A DNA stretch of 64,000 bases from positions 124,001 to 188,000 of the forward strand of contig NZ_JACNEP010000006.1 in the NCBI RefSeq assembly GCF_014270035.1, given 5' to 3'. This document shows positions 20,206-31,300 of the stretch, piece by piece. Within the stretch, counting starts at the first letter, position 1. Each line of letters begins with the position of its first letter. The notes beneath the pieces are model-generated. The model did no database searches and was not told where the DNA came from. It saw only the letters and a list, made by a program, of their open reading frames with translations. The position numbers and the translations under genes were made by a program. The stretch comes from Neptunicella marina (GTDB lineage: Bacteria > Pseudomonadota > Gammaproteobacteria > Enterobacterales > Alteromonadaceae).

Positions 20206-21849
20206 ATGTCGCATTATTTATCTAAATTGACGATCAAAAGTCGATTGAGTCTGGGGTTTGGGGTGATTTTGGGACTGTTGGTGTTGTTAACTTCCCAAGG
20301 GATTCAAAAAGTTAACTTCATCGATGATACCTTGTCTGAAATAACCGATATAAATTCAGTTAAACAGCGATATGCAATCAATTTTAGAGGCAGTGTACAC
20401 GATCGTGCAATTGCCATCCGGGATATCGCTATTGCGCGCAACGATAGGGAAATTGACGCATTTGTTGACGAGATAAGAAAACTGGAATCGTTTTACATCA
20501 ACTCTGAGAAACGCATGAACGATATGCTGAACTCGGAGGTTAAGTTTACACCAACAGAGCGTTCCATCATAAAGCATATAGAGGGGATTCAAGCCAAAAC
20601 TCTACCACTTATTGAAGACATAATTAAAAACAAGAAAGCTGGTATGGACGTTACTAGCAAGGTGCTTGATGAGGCCAGACCTGCCTTTATTGAATGGTTG
20701 AATACCATTAATGAGTTTATTGATTATCAAGAAGAGCAAAACCAAACTGCAACACCTAAAGCAAGGGAGGTTGCCGGAGGGTTTGAAAATTTAATGCTTA
20801 TTTTGTCTGCGGTTGCGATTGCCATCTCTCTTCTTATCGGTTTTTTAATTGAGCGTAACCTGCGACTTTCAATAGGAGGAGAACCATATGAAGCACAGGA
20901 CGCTATTCGAACATTAGCTAAAGGTGATTTGACAGAATGTATGAGGTCAGATGTGCCCAATAGTATTATGGATTCTCTATCCGGCTTGAATGAAAAGTTA
21001 ACCAGTATTGTCAGTAATATTGTAAATGCTTCAAACATTGTTGCAGTGCAGGTAAATGAAGTAACAGACGGTTCGTCCCTGGTGTTGGGCGCTGCAGAGC
21101 GACAAGCACAGCTAACATCTGAAACGGTTACTGAATTGGGTGCAATGCGCTCCAGTATCGACCAGGTTTCACAAATTGCAGTTGCCACTGAACATAATTC
21201 AAGCCTTACGGTGGAATACACTGAACAGGGTAGACTAGTTGTTAATGCTGTGGTCGATGAAATGGAAAAAATTTCAGAGACAGTTAATGACACTGTTACT
21301 CAAATTAGACTTTTAGAAGAGAAAACCAAGCAAATAGGTGGAATTGCTAACGTTATTAGCGGAATCTCGGAGCAAACCAATTTACTTGCGTTAAACGCTG
21401 CAATTGAAGCGGCCCGGGCGGGGGATTCGGGTAGAGGTTTTGCCGTGGTAGCGGATGAAGTTCGTCAGTTGGCTCAACGTACAGGAAAAGCAACTTCTGA
21501 AATAGAATTAATGATTAATGAAGTTCAGGTTCAAACCGCTGCGTCGGTAATAGCGATGGAAACGACGCAACCTCAAGTTGAGAATGGTAAAGCGCAAACG
21601 CTTAAAGCTACCGGGCTGCTACAAAATATCGAACAACAAGCTACTGATTCTTTAAACCGGGTGAGACAAGTTGCCCAAGCTGCCACTGCGCAAGTGGAGT
21701 TAGTAGGTAACGTTAGTGAAGCAATGGAAAAAATAGCAGTAATGTCTGGTGATGCCATTAGTTCTATGGAAAATAACACTATTGCCACCCAAAAACTAAG
21801 CAAGCTCTCACTGGAATTAAGACGTGAAATAGAATTTTTCAAAGTTTAA
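20206..21849 (+). CDS. Methyl-accepting chemotaxis protein
   Basis: This receptor of about 547 residues has a first membrane helix ([13 protein letters not shown]), a periplasmic four-helix-bundle type sensor (about residues 35-185), and a second helix ([19 protein letters not shown]). A HAMP-like region and a cytoplasmic signalling coiled coil with the invariant hairpin [17 protein letters not shown] / [16 protein letters not shown] follow. It would signal to CheA/CheW. The ligand is unknown and no che genes are nearby. GTG 20194 is a possible alternative start; I prefer ATG 20206. The gene stands alone after the ssb terminator. Confidence 0.9.
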   Translation: MSHYLSKLTIKSRLSLGFGVILGLLVLLTSQGIQKVNFIDDTLSEITDINSVKQRYAINFRGSVHDRAIAIRDIAIARNDREIDAFVDEIRKLESFYINSEKRMNDMLNSEVKFTPTERSIIKHIEGIQAKTLPLIEDIIKNKKAGMDVTSKVLDEARPAFIEWLNTINEFIDYQEEQNQTATPKAREVAGGFENLMLILSAVAIAISLLIGFLIERNLRLSIGGEPYEAQDAIRTLAKGDLTECMRSDVPNSIMDSLSGLNEKLTSIVSNIVNASNIVAVQVNEVTDGSSLVLGAAERQAQLTSETVTELGAMRSSIDQVSQIAVATEHNSSLTVEYTEQGRLVVNAVVDEMEKISETVNDTVTQIRLLEEKTKQIGGIANVISGISEQTNLLALNAAIEAARAGDSGRGFAVVADEVRQLAQRTGKATSEIELMINEVQVQTAASVIAMETTQPQVENGKAQTLKATGLLQNIEQQATDSLNRVRQVAQAATAQVELVGNVSEAMEKIAVMSGDAISSMENNTIATQKLSKLSLELRREIEFFKV

Positions 21850-22169
21850 ATTTACGTCGATATATGGGGAATGCGCTAGCTTATCGTCTGAGTTTTGATC
21901 TCTGTAATATGTTTAAAGAAGCCGGTCGCCAGAGTTCCTGTATTTGAGGTCACTGCGATGATGAATGCTCATCAGGAAGATATTAGCGTTAATCTCAAAG
22001 TGGTAATTAGATTATATAAATAAAATCCAGAATGGGTGTGCAGGGCGTTTCAAAAAGTTAATGACAACCACACTATAAATATTAGATATGGGGATTTTGT
22101 GCAATGTTCGAAAAAATAAGCAATTCGACTGTGGAAGAGCGACTGTACAATCGAATTGCATAGTTAAAA
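21850..22169. other. Intergenic region, no gene recognised
   Basis: A 320-base gap lies between the convergent chemoreceptor and hydrolase-like genes. Only a 21-codon open frame (from 21958) is seen, with no support as a gene. There is no strong hairpin terminator and no recognisable RNA. Confidence 0.5.
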
Positions 22170-23324
22170 TTAGTCTGACGTATTATGACTCTTGGCAATG
22201 TAGTCTTCTAAAATCTTCTGTTGTCTTTTTTGATGCCAGGTTAGCATTTTATCAGCCAGTTTTACTGCATCACGTTGATGTTTGACGGCATTATCGTAAT
22301 CCCCAAGAGAAGCAAAGGCCTCTGCTAAGTTGTGATGGCTGTATGCGTCATCCGGATATTGTTTTACCAATTCACGAAATACCGCTAATCCCTTTTCTGG
22401 CGAGGTTTTTAATAGTGCAAAACCTAAGTTGTTGATTGAGTCTTTTGGCGATACTTCAAAACCGTATTTTTCCGTTGATAAATACTTATAGTGCTTAATG
22501 ATCGCCGCCACACCTTGTTTAGAAATGGGGGAGGTAGCTTCTAAACCCGAGTTAACATCATCAAACAACAGTTCAATCCCGCTAATAATGGAGACCAGCG
22601 GTAACGACATAAAATAGTGATCTTTATAGTGTTTGTCGTGCCATTCCAGCTGTTGAGGCGCACTTGATTTGAGGATGTTGTGCAGTTTCCTGTAGTCTTG
22701 TTGTTGGTGATCTTCCTTAATAGTGCTGCCATGAGTAAGCAGTAAAAACCTGGGTTTGTCGTTAAGTTTGGCTAATTTCTGTTGGGCGGTGGACATAATG
22801 CCGACATAGTCATCTTTTAGCTCAGGTGAAATGGCGATGTAGGCATTGAACAGATCAGGTTTATTGATTAATGCCGACAGCGCAATAGTACCGTTTACCC
22901 TGAAGCCACTTATTATACGAAAACCATTGGTGCGGTATTTTTTATCGACGGCTGGAAACAACTGTTGTTCAAAAAAATCGAGCAAAGGTGTGCTTTTGCC
23001 GCTTTCATCGAACAACATGCCAACCCGGTTTCCGGCGGCAGGTGTAACAAATATCGTTTTAAGCCAGGGCCATTCGCCATTATGACTCATCCAGTCGTGC
23101 ATCCCGCGTAAATAGGTATCGGCAAACGGATGAAAGTCGAACATCAGGTTGTAGCTTCGGTCTTTGTCCTCGGAATATCCGGCGGGTAGCGAGATGTTGA
23201 ATGTGAGCGGTTCGGGAAAATCGGGATGAGTAATGTTTATTTGTTCCTGGGTGCCGTTGATAGCACTTGTAGTAAAGCTGGTGATTAAGAGCAACAGTAA
23301 GGTTAGGGTGTGGTTTATTCTCAT
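22170..23324 (-). CDS. Hydrolase-fold/TPR exported protein with a replaced nucleophile
   Basis: This 384-residue protein has a signal peptide (about residues 1-22, RINHTLTLLLLLITSFTTSA), an esterase-D-like domain and C-terminal TPR repeats (YSHHNLAEAFASLGDYDNAVKH). It shares architecture with 10633-11847. Where that protein has GHSAMG, this one reads GFRVNG, with Arg142 at the serine position. The presumed catalytic His236 (KDHYF) is kept at nearly the same distance (94 against 95 residues). The usual VLDG segment is also changed, to FDFHP. It is probably a non-catalytic homologue. ATG 23324 is chosen for its AAGGA site and the signal peptide; the frame is open further upstream to 23456. Confidence 0.7.
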   Translation of the reverse strand: MRINHTLTLLLLLITSFTTSAINGTQEQINITHPDFPEPLTFNISLPAGYSEDKDRSYNLMFDFHPFADTYLRGMHDWMSHNGEWPWLKTIFVTPAAGNRVGMLFDESGKSTPLLDFFEQQLFPAVDKKYRTNGFRIISGFRVNGTIALSALINKPDLFNAYIAISPELKDDYVGIMSTAQQKLAKLNDKPRFLLLTHGSTIKEDHQQQDYRKLHNILKSSAPQQLEWHDKHYKDHYFMSLPLVSIISGIELLFDDVNSGLEATSPISKQGVAAIIKHYKYLSTEKYGFEVSPKDSINNLGFALLKTSPEKGLAVFRELVKQYPDDAYSHHNLAEAFASLGDYDNAVKHQRDAVKLADKMLTWHQKRQQKILEDYIAKSHNTSD

Positions 23325-23448
23325 TATTATTTCCTTGGTGTAAATTTGTTTCCTGGCCCCATAATAACTTTCAATAGCTAGATTCAGAAGTAATAACAGA
23401 GGGTTCCCATTTTTGAGGTGTGTTAGCCCGGTAAAAGCGAGAGTCGAA

Positions 23449-24243
23449 ATGAACAAATATAGAGCCTTATTTTTATCTCATGGTGGTGGGCCGATGCCGT
23501 TGTTAGGTGATGAAGGTCATCAGGAAATGGTGCATTGTCTGGAGCAAATTGCGGCGAAAATCGATAAAGCCAGGGCGATTGTGGTGGTCAGTGCACACTG
23601 GGAAGAAACGAGTGCAAATGTAACGGCCAGTGCTATGCCAGATTTATATTATGACTATTATGGATTTCCAGCTGAGTCTTACAATATTGATTACGCCTGC
23701 AAAGGTCACCCTGAACTGGCGGCAAAAATACAGTCGGCGTTGCAATCGGCGGGAATTCAATCTCAGCTCGATTTAGAACGAGGCCTGGACCATGGTGTAT
23801 TTGTTCCATTGAAAATTATGTACCCACAGGCTGATATTCCCTGCATCCAACTCTCTTTATTTAACTCACTCGATCCGACGGCGCACATCGCGTTAGGTAA
23901 AGCGTTAAGAGATGTATTAACTGATGATGTGTTACTGATTGGTTCGGGGTTTTCTTTTCATAATATGCGTGCTTTTTTCCAGCCCGATACTGCGCAAACA
24001 AAAGCATTAAATCATGATTTTGAACAATGGTTACTGGATACCTGTGCTAATAAAGCAATGTCTGAGACGGAACGAGAGCAAACACTGATCGACTGGCAAA
24101 GTGCACCCGGTGCACGTTTTTGTCATCCGCGAGAGGAACATTTGTTGCCATTGCATGTGTGTTATGGATTTACTCAAAGCGCTTGTCGTGAAAGTGTTGA
24201 ACTTAACATCTTCAATAAAAAAGCCAGTATGTATTTGTGGTAA
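23449..24243 (+). CDS. ygiD: Extradiol ring-cleavage dioxygenase, DODA/YgiD type
   Basis: This 264-residue member of the class III extradiol (LigB-like) family has histidine motifs at the expected places: LFLSHGGGPMPLLGD, VVSAHWEE and GLDHGVFVPLKIMYP. These would ligate the catalytic metal. E. coli YgiD is reported to cleave 4,5-DOPA extradiol; the physiological substrate here is unknown. ATG 23449 has a GAGAG site 5 to 9 bases upstream; the open frame further left (23413) overlaps the divergent gene leader. It ends at a strong terminator shared with the porin gene. Confidence 0.85.
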   Translation: MNKYRALFLSHGGGPMPLLGDEGHQEMVHCLEQIAAKIDKARAIVVVSAHWEETSANVTASAMPDLYYDYYGFPAESYNIDYACKGHPELAAKIQSALQSAGIQSQLDLERGLDHGVFVPLKIMYPQADIPCIQLSLFNSLDPTAHIALGKALRDVLTDDVLLIGSGFSFHNMRAFFQPDTAQTKALNHDFEQWLLDTCANKAMSETEREQTLIDWQSAPGARFCHPREEHLLPLHVCYGFTQSACRESVELNIFNKKASMYLW

Positions 24244-24270
24244 CTGAGCTAAAGCAATTCATGGAAAAAC

Positions 24271-24296
24271 AAAACCCCGCCAAGGCGGGGTTTTTC
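24271..24296. terminator. Bidirectional terminator between ygiD and porin gene
   Basis: A perfect stem, AAAACCCCGCC (24271-24281) with GGCGGGGTTTT (24284-24294), has a two-base apex and runs of A and T on either side. Confidence 0.92.
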
Positions 24297-24313
24297 GATT
24301 CAAGAGTGTGGAA

Positions 24314-25465
24314 TTAGAACGCGTATTTCGCCATAAACTGAACGCGGTTCATGTCACCTTCCGCACCGCTGGCCTTCTCAATTTTAGCGTGAGCGAATTC
24401 GGCACCAACCGTAATCGCTTTGGTGGGTGAATACATCACATTAGCACGGGTACTCCAGGTGGATTCGTTAACCAGCATGCCCTGAAGTGCCGCATCGTCA
24501 TCTGCATCGTAACGTGCATAAATAAAATTGACACGGGTTTGACTGTCAATCACATGGCGATATGCTGCGGTGAATCCCATGGAATCAATCGCTTCCAAAT
24601 CACCGTTTGAAGTCATAACTGCACCATTGTTGGTATTCAGGCCCATATAACGACCCAGACCACTGCCGTAATTAACCATTAAACGTAAATCATCCTGACC
24701 CAGCATAATTTTACTGGCAACGCTGATACCATAACTGGACGTATCTTCGTCGATATTGGCACCGCCTTGTTTGTTCACATAGGACAACTGGCGTAATAAA
24801 CCGGCTACCGAGAAATAACCCCAGTCCTGCTTGGAGGTAAATTTCATGGTTAAGTCAGGAATAGAGTTATCATCTGCAACCACTCGGCCACCACCGGTTG
24901 GAGTGATAGTTGATTCGGGATTTTCCAGCGCAATCTGGAATGCACCGTTGGTGTAACGCACCTGTGTCTGGCGCACAAATATGGTGCCATCGGTAGAGCC
25001 GATAAAATCAACAGATTCCGGCAGGGTGCCTACATCCATAAAGGTTGACCAGGTTTGACCAATCATCCAGTTACCATATTTGATAAAAGCATGACGCAAG
25101 CGTGGCTGATAACTGTTACTGATACGCTCATCACCACCGGGTGCCAGCATAAAGTCCATTTCAAACACACCCTGAATCGTTTCACCATTTTCCAGATCGG
25201 TACTGGAAGTAAAACGGAAACGACTTTGTTTTGCATGAGCATCAAATTGGGATGCTTCGTCATTACCTCCGGCAGGTGTTACAGCCGGTATGTAAAAGTC
25301 GCGCCCAGCCGATGCCGAGCCAAGTGTTCCATCGCTGTAGGTACTCCACATTCCGTCAGCTTTAACGTAACCACTAAATTTAAAGGTTGTATCGGCCTGA
25401 GTTAACGGTGCTGCGGTTAATCCAGCCATTGCCATTGTGAGTGCAGTTGTGCGTATCAGTTTCAT
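24314..25465 (-). CDS. DcaP-like trimeric outer-membrane porin
   Basis: This 383-residue protein has a signal peptide (to about TQADTTF). The barrel opens with FKFSGYVKADGMWSTYSDGT, includes QSRFRFTSSTDLENGE and GQTWSTFMD, and ends in VQFMAKYAF with terminal Phe. This matches DcaP-family porins, which pass small carboxylates and other organic acids in relatives. It is divergent from acs across a 227-nt spacer that holds two copies of the candidate CrbR operator. A role in acetate or carboxylate entry is therefore an attractive inference. Confidence 0.82.
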   Translation of the reverse strand: MKLIRTTALTMAMAGLTAAPLTQADTTFKFSGYVKADGMWSTYSDGTLGSASAGRDFYIPAVTPAGGNDEASQFDAHAKQSRFRFTSSTDLENGETIQGVFEMDFMLAPGGDERISNSYQPRLRHAFIKYGNWMIGQTWSTFMDVGTLPESVDFIGSTDGTIFVRQTQVRYTNGAFQIALENPESTITPTGGGRVVADDNSIPDLTMKFTSKQDWGYFSVAGLLRQLSYVNKQGGANIDEDTSSYGISVASKIMLGQDDLRLMVNYGSGLGRYMGLNTNNGAVMTSNGDLEAIDSMGFTAAYRHVIDSQTRVNFIYARYDADDDAALQGMLVNESTWSTRANVMYSPTKAITVGAEFAHAKIEKASGAEGDMNRVQFMAKYAF

Positions 25466-25550
25466 TATTCATCCATCCTCAGTTCTGATGTAGGGACTGC
25501 AATAACAATGGTTCAACTTAAGTAAAATGCAAATTAGCTATTAGTCTGTC

Positions 25551-25562
25551 ATACCAAAGTCG
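25551..25562. promoter_or_regulatory. Candidate CrbR operator, copy 1 (imperfect)
   Basis: ATACCAAAGTCG shares ACCAAAGTCG exactly with copy 2, 62 bp away (about six helical turns). It lies in the acs/porin spacer and could serve either gene. Only the right half matches the palindrome CGACC..GGTCG well. Confidence 0.45.
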
Positions 25563-25612
25563 CATATTTTTGACCTGAATCAGTAAATTACGACGATAAA
25601 CTTGACTATTTG

Positions 25613-25624
25613 CGACCAAAGTCG
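25613..25624 (+). promoter_or_regulatory. Candidate CrbR operator, copy 2 (acs)
   Basis: The sequence reads CGACCAAAGTCG, but with the first C at 25613: CGAC-CAAA-GTCG is a 4+4 inverted repeat. Its end is exactly 25 nt before the hexamer TACATT at 25650. The same arrangement occurs before the symporter operon (31823-31834 and 31860). Its centre would be about -43 relative to the inferred start of transcription, a usual place for an activator. Confidence 0.6.
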
Positions 25625-25649
25625 AAATGCTAAAAAGCCTTGGTTTAGC

Positions 25650-25655
25650 TACATT
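25650..25655 (+). promoter_or_regulatory. Candidate -10 element of acs
   Basis: TACATT matches the -10 consensus in four of six bases. No good -35 lies 17 bp upstream (ATGCTA), which fits an activator-dependent promoter. The start of transcription would be about 25662. Confidence 0.5.
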
Positions 25656-25692
25656 ACTGAGAGTTTTTTAATCTTGGAAATTGGACTGATTT

Positions 25693-27636
25693 ATGACTGA
25701 TGCAATCTACCCTGTACCCGACAGTGCGCGTGTGCGCTCTCATCTCACAGAAGAAAAATACCAAAACATGATAGAACAGGCTCTTGCTGACCCAAATGCT
25801 TTTTGGGCGGAGCAGGCCAAAATGCTGGATTGGGTCAAGTCACCACAAGTTATTAAAAATACCTCATTCAAACGTGACAATGTGTCGATTCGCTGGTTTG
25901 AAGACGGTGTATTAAATGTGGCATATAACTGTATTGACCGTCATCTGCCTGAGCGTGCAGATCAGGCTGCTTTCTTATGGGAAGGAGATGAGCCCGGTGA
26001 AGATAAGACTGTTACTTATCAGGAGCTGCATGACGAAGTGGGTAAGCTGGCTAACGCACTTAAAAATATGGGTGTGGGCAAAGGTGATCGGGTAGCGATT
26101 TATATGCCAATGGTACCGCAGGCCGCTTATGCGATGCTGGCCTGTGCGCGAATAGGTGCTATCCACTCTGTTATTTTTGGCGGTTTTTCAGCCACTGCCA
26201 TTGCTGATCGTATTAATGATTGTGATGCCAAAGTGGTTATTACCGCTGATGAAGGGCGTCGTGCTGGTAGCAAAGTTCCTTTGAAAGATAACGTGGATAA
26301 AGCACTATCGAATGGTCAATGCCCATCTATTACCCATTGTGTGGTCTATCAGTTTACCGGCGGTGACGTGGCATGGAATCCGGTGGATTGCTGGTGGCAT
26401 GAAGCGACGGCATCTTGTTCACCTGTATGTGAACCTGAACCCATGAATGCGGAAGATCCGCTTTATATCCTGTATACCTCGGGTTCAACCGGCAAACCAA
26501 AAGGGGTAGTGCACACCAGTGGCGGGTATTTGGTTTACACCGCTATGACACACAAATATGTCTTTGATTATCAGGAAGGGGATGTTTACTGGGCGGCTGC
26601 CGATGTGGGCTGGGTAACCGGACATTCTTATATTGTGTATGGCCCGCTGGCTAACGCTGCAACCATAGTCATGTTTGAAGGTGTGCCAACCTATCCTGAT
26701 GTGCGCCGTATTGCGCAGATTATCGAGAAATTTAAGGTAAATATTCTTTACACCGCGCCGACCGCGATTCGTGCGTTAATGGCGCATGGTGATAAACCGG
26801 TGGAAGGTTGTGATATCAGTTCATTGCGTTTATTGGGGTCTGTTGGTGAGCCGATCAATCCGGAAGCCTGGCAGTGGTACAACATCACGTTTGGTAAAGG
26901 TAAATGTCCCATTATTGATACGTGGTGGCAAACCGAAACCGGCGGCATGATGATTTCACCTATTCCTTCAATTACACCAACCAAACCGGGCTCTGCTACT
27001 CATCCATTATTCGGCATTGATGCTGCTTTACTGGATAACGAGGGTCAGGAATTGCTTGGTGCTAATGAAGGTAATTTAGTGATTCGCGACAGTTGGCCAG
27101 CACAGGCCAGAACCGTGTTTGGAGACCATGAGCGTTTTGTGCAAACCTACTTTAGCACCTATGACAATTGCTATTTTACCGGCGATGGTGCAAGACGAGA
27201 TGAAGATGGTTACTATTGGATCACAGGTCGTGTTGATGATGTATTAAATGTCTCCGGCCATCGCTTAGGTACGGCTGAAATTGAAAGTGCGTTGGTAGCG
27301 CATCCTTCAGTCGCTGAAGCTGCCGTGGTTGGTTATCCGCACGATATTAAAGGACAGGGCATATATGTGTACATCACACCGGTGGAAGGTGTGGAGGTGA
27401 ATGAGGAGTTAACCTTGTCGGTTCGTAATCTGGTTCGTCAGGAACTGTCCCCTATTGCCACGCCGGATAAAATCCAGTGGACTCATGGATTGCCTAAAAC
27501 CCGCTCAGGCAAAATTATGCGTCGCATTCTGCGCAAAATCGCGGCTAATGAGCATGAACAATTAGGTGATACTTCTACGCTGGCCGACCCAAGTGTGGTC
27601 GATTCATTAATCGAAAATCGCCTGAACAAAGGATAA
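25693..27636 (+). CDS. acs: Acetyl-CoA synthetase
   Basis: This 647-residue AMP-forming enzyme activates acetate to acetyl-CoA in the cytosol through acetyl-AMP. It has the adenylate-forming motif [14 protein letters not shown], the [14 protein letters not shown] segment, TWWQTETGG and the C-terminal [11 protein letters not shown], whose Lys607 is the acetylation-controlled catalytic lysine in this family. Length is normal. crbR follows eight bases after the stop with no terminator, so the activator is probably cotranscribed with its target. Expression is likely driven from the operator/hexamer pair at 25613-25655. Confidence 0.96.
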   Translation: MTDAIYPVPDSARVRSHLTEEKYQNMIEQALADPNAFWAEQAKMLDWVKSPQVIKNTSFKRDNVSIRWFEDGVLNVAYNCIDRHLPERADQAAFLWEGDEPGEDKTVTYQELHDEVGKLANALKNMGVGKGDRVAIYMPMVPQAAYAMLACARIGAIHSVIFGGFSATAIADRINDCDAKVVITADEGRRAGSKVPLKDNVDKALSNGQCPSITHCVVYQFTGGDVAWNPVDCWWHEATASCSPVCEPEPMNAEDPLYILYTSGSTGKPKGVVHTSGGYLVYTAMTHKYVFDYQEGDVYWAAADVGWVTGHSYIVYGPLANAATIVMFEGVPTYPDVRRIAQIIEKFKVNILYTAPTAIRALMAHGDKPVEGCDISSLRLLGSVGEPINPEAWQWYNITFGKGKCPIIDTWWQTETGGMMISPIPSITPTKPGSATHPLFGIDAALLDNEGQELLGANEGNLVIRDSWPAQARTVFGDHERFVQTYFSTYDNCYFTGDGARRDEDGYYWITGRVDDVLNVSGHRLGTAEIESALVAHPSVAEAAVVGYPHDIKGQGIYVYITPVEGVEVNEELTLSVRNLVRQELSPIATPDKIQWTHGLPKTRSGKIMRRILRKIAANEHEQLGDTSTLADPSVVDSLIENRLNKG

Positions 27637-27644
27637 GGAAACCT

Positions 27645-28289
27645 ATGATTACATTGTTGATTGCCGATGATCACCCCTTGTATCGGGATGCATTACGCGG
27701 TGCATTATCAATGTGTCTGGATAACCTGACGATGTTGGAAGCCTGTGACCTGACTCAGACGATTCAGATCCTGGAGCAAAACCCCGATATCGATTTACTG
27801 CTGCTGGATTTGCATATGCCCGGCAGCGGTGATTTGTTTGGTTTAATTCATATTCGAAAACTGTTTCCTGACTTACCGGTAGCGGTTGTATCCGGATTAG
27901 AAGAGCCTCAAATTATCAGCAAAGTATTGAGCACCGGTGCGTTAGGGTTTGTGTCTAAAACGACCGGTTCTGCTCAAATCGCACAAGCGGTGCAAAGTAT
28001 GCTGGACGGTGATGTATGGGTACCGGAAGGTTATACCGATACCGACAGTGAGGAAGATGCAGAATTTGCTGCACTGGCCGATCAAATCTCCAGCTTAACG
28101 CCTGCCCAGTATAAAGTGCTGTGTTACATGCGCGATGGATTACTGAATAAACAAATTGGCTTTAAACTGGATATTGCCGAGGCAACAGTTAAAGCGCATA
28201 TCACCTCGATTTTCCGCAAACTGGGCATTAACAATCGTACTCAGGCTGTGTTAATTGCATCACAGTTACAATTACAACCACCTGAATAA
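27645..28289 (+). CDS. crbR: LuxR/NarL-family response regulator, CrbR-like
   Basis: This 214-residue protein has a receiver domain (about 1-120; acidic pair D8-D9, phospho-acceptor D55 in LLLLDLHMPG, Lys in FVSKTTG). A GerE/LuxR helix-turn-helix (about 150-210: LTPAQYKVLCYMRDGLLNKQIG, ATVKAHITSIFRKLGI) follows. In Vibrio and relatives CrbR, activated by CrbS, switches on acs. The position directly behind acs, with a CrbS-like kinase next door, supports the name. It is tail-to-tail with crbS. Confidence 0.85.
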   Translation: MITLLIADDHPLYRDALRGALSMCLDNLTMLEACDLTQTIQILEQNPDIDLLLLDLHMPGSGDLFGLIHIRKLFPDLPVAVVSGLEEPQIISKVLSTGALGFVSKTTGSAQIAQAVQSMLDGDVWVPEGYTDTDSEEDAEFAALADQISSLTPAQYKVLCYMRDGLLNKQIGFKLDIAEATVKAHITSIFRKLGINNRTQAVLIASQLQLQPPE

Positions 28290-28340
28290 TCTCAATTCTA
28301 GTTCTGTTGAAATCACTACATCTACGCTAAATCGATGTTG

Positions 28341-31300
28341 CTAAATTGATGATACCTGGCTTTGAATCAGTGAGCGTAGCTTGGCCGGTTTTACGGGTTT
28401 GCTTAAGTAGGCTACTTTCATCGCCTTGCACTGAGCAATTAACTCTTCTTCACGATTAGCCGTAATCAGAATTGCCGGAACCCGATCCGAACGCAACTGT
28501 CGAACCTGAGAGATAAATTCCAGACCGGTCTGGCTATCGCCTAATTGATAATCTACCAGCAAAATATCCGGTGTATGTTGTTTGGCCAGCTCAAGCGCTT
28601 GCGATATGTTGTCAGCCAGGTGACTATTGATTTGCCATTTATCCAGCAACGCCTGCATAGCATCAAGGTTTACTCTTTGGTCATCAATCACCACCGCATT
28701 GAGTCCCGCCAGCCCTTTACTATTATGTCTGGCGACCCCGGTAACCACCTGTTGTGGTTCACAGCGTGGTAATTCAAACCAAAAACAGCTGCCCTTACCT
28801 GATTGCGAGCGCACCTGAATCGGGCTGTTAAGTTGATGACACAACCGGGCAACCACACTTAAGCCAAGACCAATTCCACGCTGGCTGCGGCTTTCAACCC
28901 GATAAAAATCGTTAAAAATTTTATCCTGTTCGTCGCTGTCTACGCCAAGACCGGTGTCCCACACTTGCAGTAATACACGATCTTTACGTGGACGAATTGC
29001 CAGCAAAACTTTGCCACTTTCAGTGTATTTGACTGCATTGGATAACAAATTACGTACCACCCGGTGCAAATAGGTGGGGTCGGTATTTACCCACAAATCC
29101 GGAATATGGCTGTGCAACTGCAGGCTTTTTTGTTCCGCTTTCATGCTGAATTCATCAATTAGCGGTTGTAAAGCCGTTTTCAGTGAGAGGGGGGTGGTTT
29201 TGGGTTGTAACTCGCCCTGGTCCAGTCGGGCAATATCCAGCAAGGTTGCAATAAGCGCCTCACTCGCTGTAACACTATCGTTAAGTTTGGTGAGGATATC
29301 GTGTTCGCGATCGTCCATGCTCGATTCCTGCAAAGAACTCACGTACAATTTGGCGGCATTTAACGGTTGTAATATATCGTGGCTTGCCAGTGCCAAGAAA
29401 CGGGTCTTGCTGGCGTTGGCCTGTTCGGCATGCTGGCGGGCGGCAATCATTTCTTTTTCTGCTTCTGCACGACGCTGGATTTCATTGCGCAGTTCAGCAT
29501 TAATTTCCTGTACTTCTTCGGTCCGCTTTTGAATGCGGTTTTCAAGATCGATATTGGCATCTTCCAGCGCATGCTGAATTTCAATGTGTTCGGTTATATC
29601 GTTAAAGCTGGTTACAAAACCACCGCCTGGCAGCGGGTTTCCGACCATTTCTATGACTTTTCCATCACTACGCTGACGTAAAAACCGGTGAGGGCTGCCA
29701 TGACGCAGATATTCCATGCGTTTGGACACCAGCATATTAATTTCACCTACGCCACATTCACCACGTTCCGCGTTGTAACGTACCAGGGTTTCAATAGGCA
29801 CCCCCACTGCCAGCATATCAGGCGGATAATCAAACAAGTCCATGTAACGCTTGTTCCATGCCACTAAATTAAGGTTTTTATCAATAACACTGATGCCCTG
29901 ATCAAGATTTTCCAGCGAAGTGAGCAGCGCCGCCATATTAAACTTCAGCGCCTGCGTTGTATCATCAAAGAAATTCATCACTTCTTCGAAATTGAGTTTC
30001 TTACCACCAATCGCGCTATCAATCAGTGCTTTGGCACTTGAGGCGCCGATGACACCGCCCAGTGCCCGCTCACAGAACTGGATAAAGTCTTCGTTGGGGG
30101 GGGTGTTTTTATCTACCACTGTGCCACTGCGACTTTGGTAATCCTGCAACAAACGTTCGCAGCGGTTATCACCCAGAAACATACTGAGCAGAGTGAGTAA
30201 ATCGTCTACATTGGTATTGGATGAAGGCTTAAGTTGTCCATCAATACTGGGATCTTTGGGGGCAACAAATGCCTGAGCCTGCACGCGATCAATCAATTTG
30301 GGCTGGGAAAAGTAGGAAAAGAGGCTGTATGCCAGTGCGTTGGCCACCAAACTTAAAATGGCGCCCTGCACAATAAACTGATTCTGAAGTTGGATATCGC
30401 TGTTGTTAAATAAAGGTAAAAATAACCACAACATCCAGGTAAACATGGCGCTAAGCAAACCTGCGTAAACTCCATGTGCATGTCCGCGTTTCCAATACAG
30501 ACCTCCGACAATAGCCGGCAGTAACTGAATTACCAGCGAAAAAGCAATTAAACCGATGGAAGCCAGCGATTTACTGCCCGTCATTTGCTGATGATAAAAA
30601 TAGGACAATAACAGCAAAATGCCAATCGCCAGCCGTCGAATGGCAAGAATGGTCGGCGTAAAGTTTATTCCCTTATAACTTTGCTCGGTACGGGTTAACA
30701 GTTTTGGCAAAATAACATCGTTGGTTACCATAGTAGATAAGGTGAGAGTGGCAACAATGATCATTGCGGTGGAAGCGGATAATCCTCCGACAAATACCAG
30801 CATTTGCAGTAACAGTTTATCTGACAATATTGCCAGATTAAGTACATAGGTGTCCGGCTCGGCCGCATTTTGTGCAAATAGAGCGTGACCTGCCGCCGCC
30901 AGATAAGGGATCAACACCGCCAGCAGACCCAGGTATAAAGGAAATAACCATCGGGCAGTACGTAAATGCCCCAGGCTTAAATTATCAACGATGGCGACAT
31001 GGAACTGACGAGGCAAACACACGACGGCAGCAGCAGCCATAAAGGTTTGAGCCCAGAACGAAAAACTTAAACTGTTCGTTTGTTGATAACTGGGAGCCGC
31101 CTGAATGATAAAACCTGATACCTGCTGTCTGTCAAAGCTCCACCAAATAACTAATGCCAACGCCAGCAGGGCAAATATTTTAATGAGTGATTCAAAAGCG
31201 ATAGCCAGAATCAGACCATGCCGGTATTCAGTTACATCTGCGTGTTTGGTACCAAAATAAATCGCAAAAATACCGATGAAAAAAGTCGCTAAAAACACGA

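Noticed and set aside
20727-21293. 188-codon open frame on the minus strand
   Set aside because: It lies wholly within the chemoreceptor gene on the opposite strand, shows no family resemblance and has no ribosome-binding site.
28290-28340. Terminator between crbR and crbS
   Set aside because: Only a short imperfect direct repeat (GCTAAATCGATG and GCTAAATTGATG) is present; there is no stable hairpin with a T tail.
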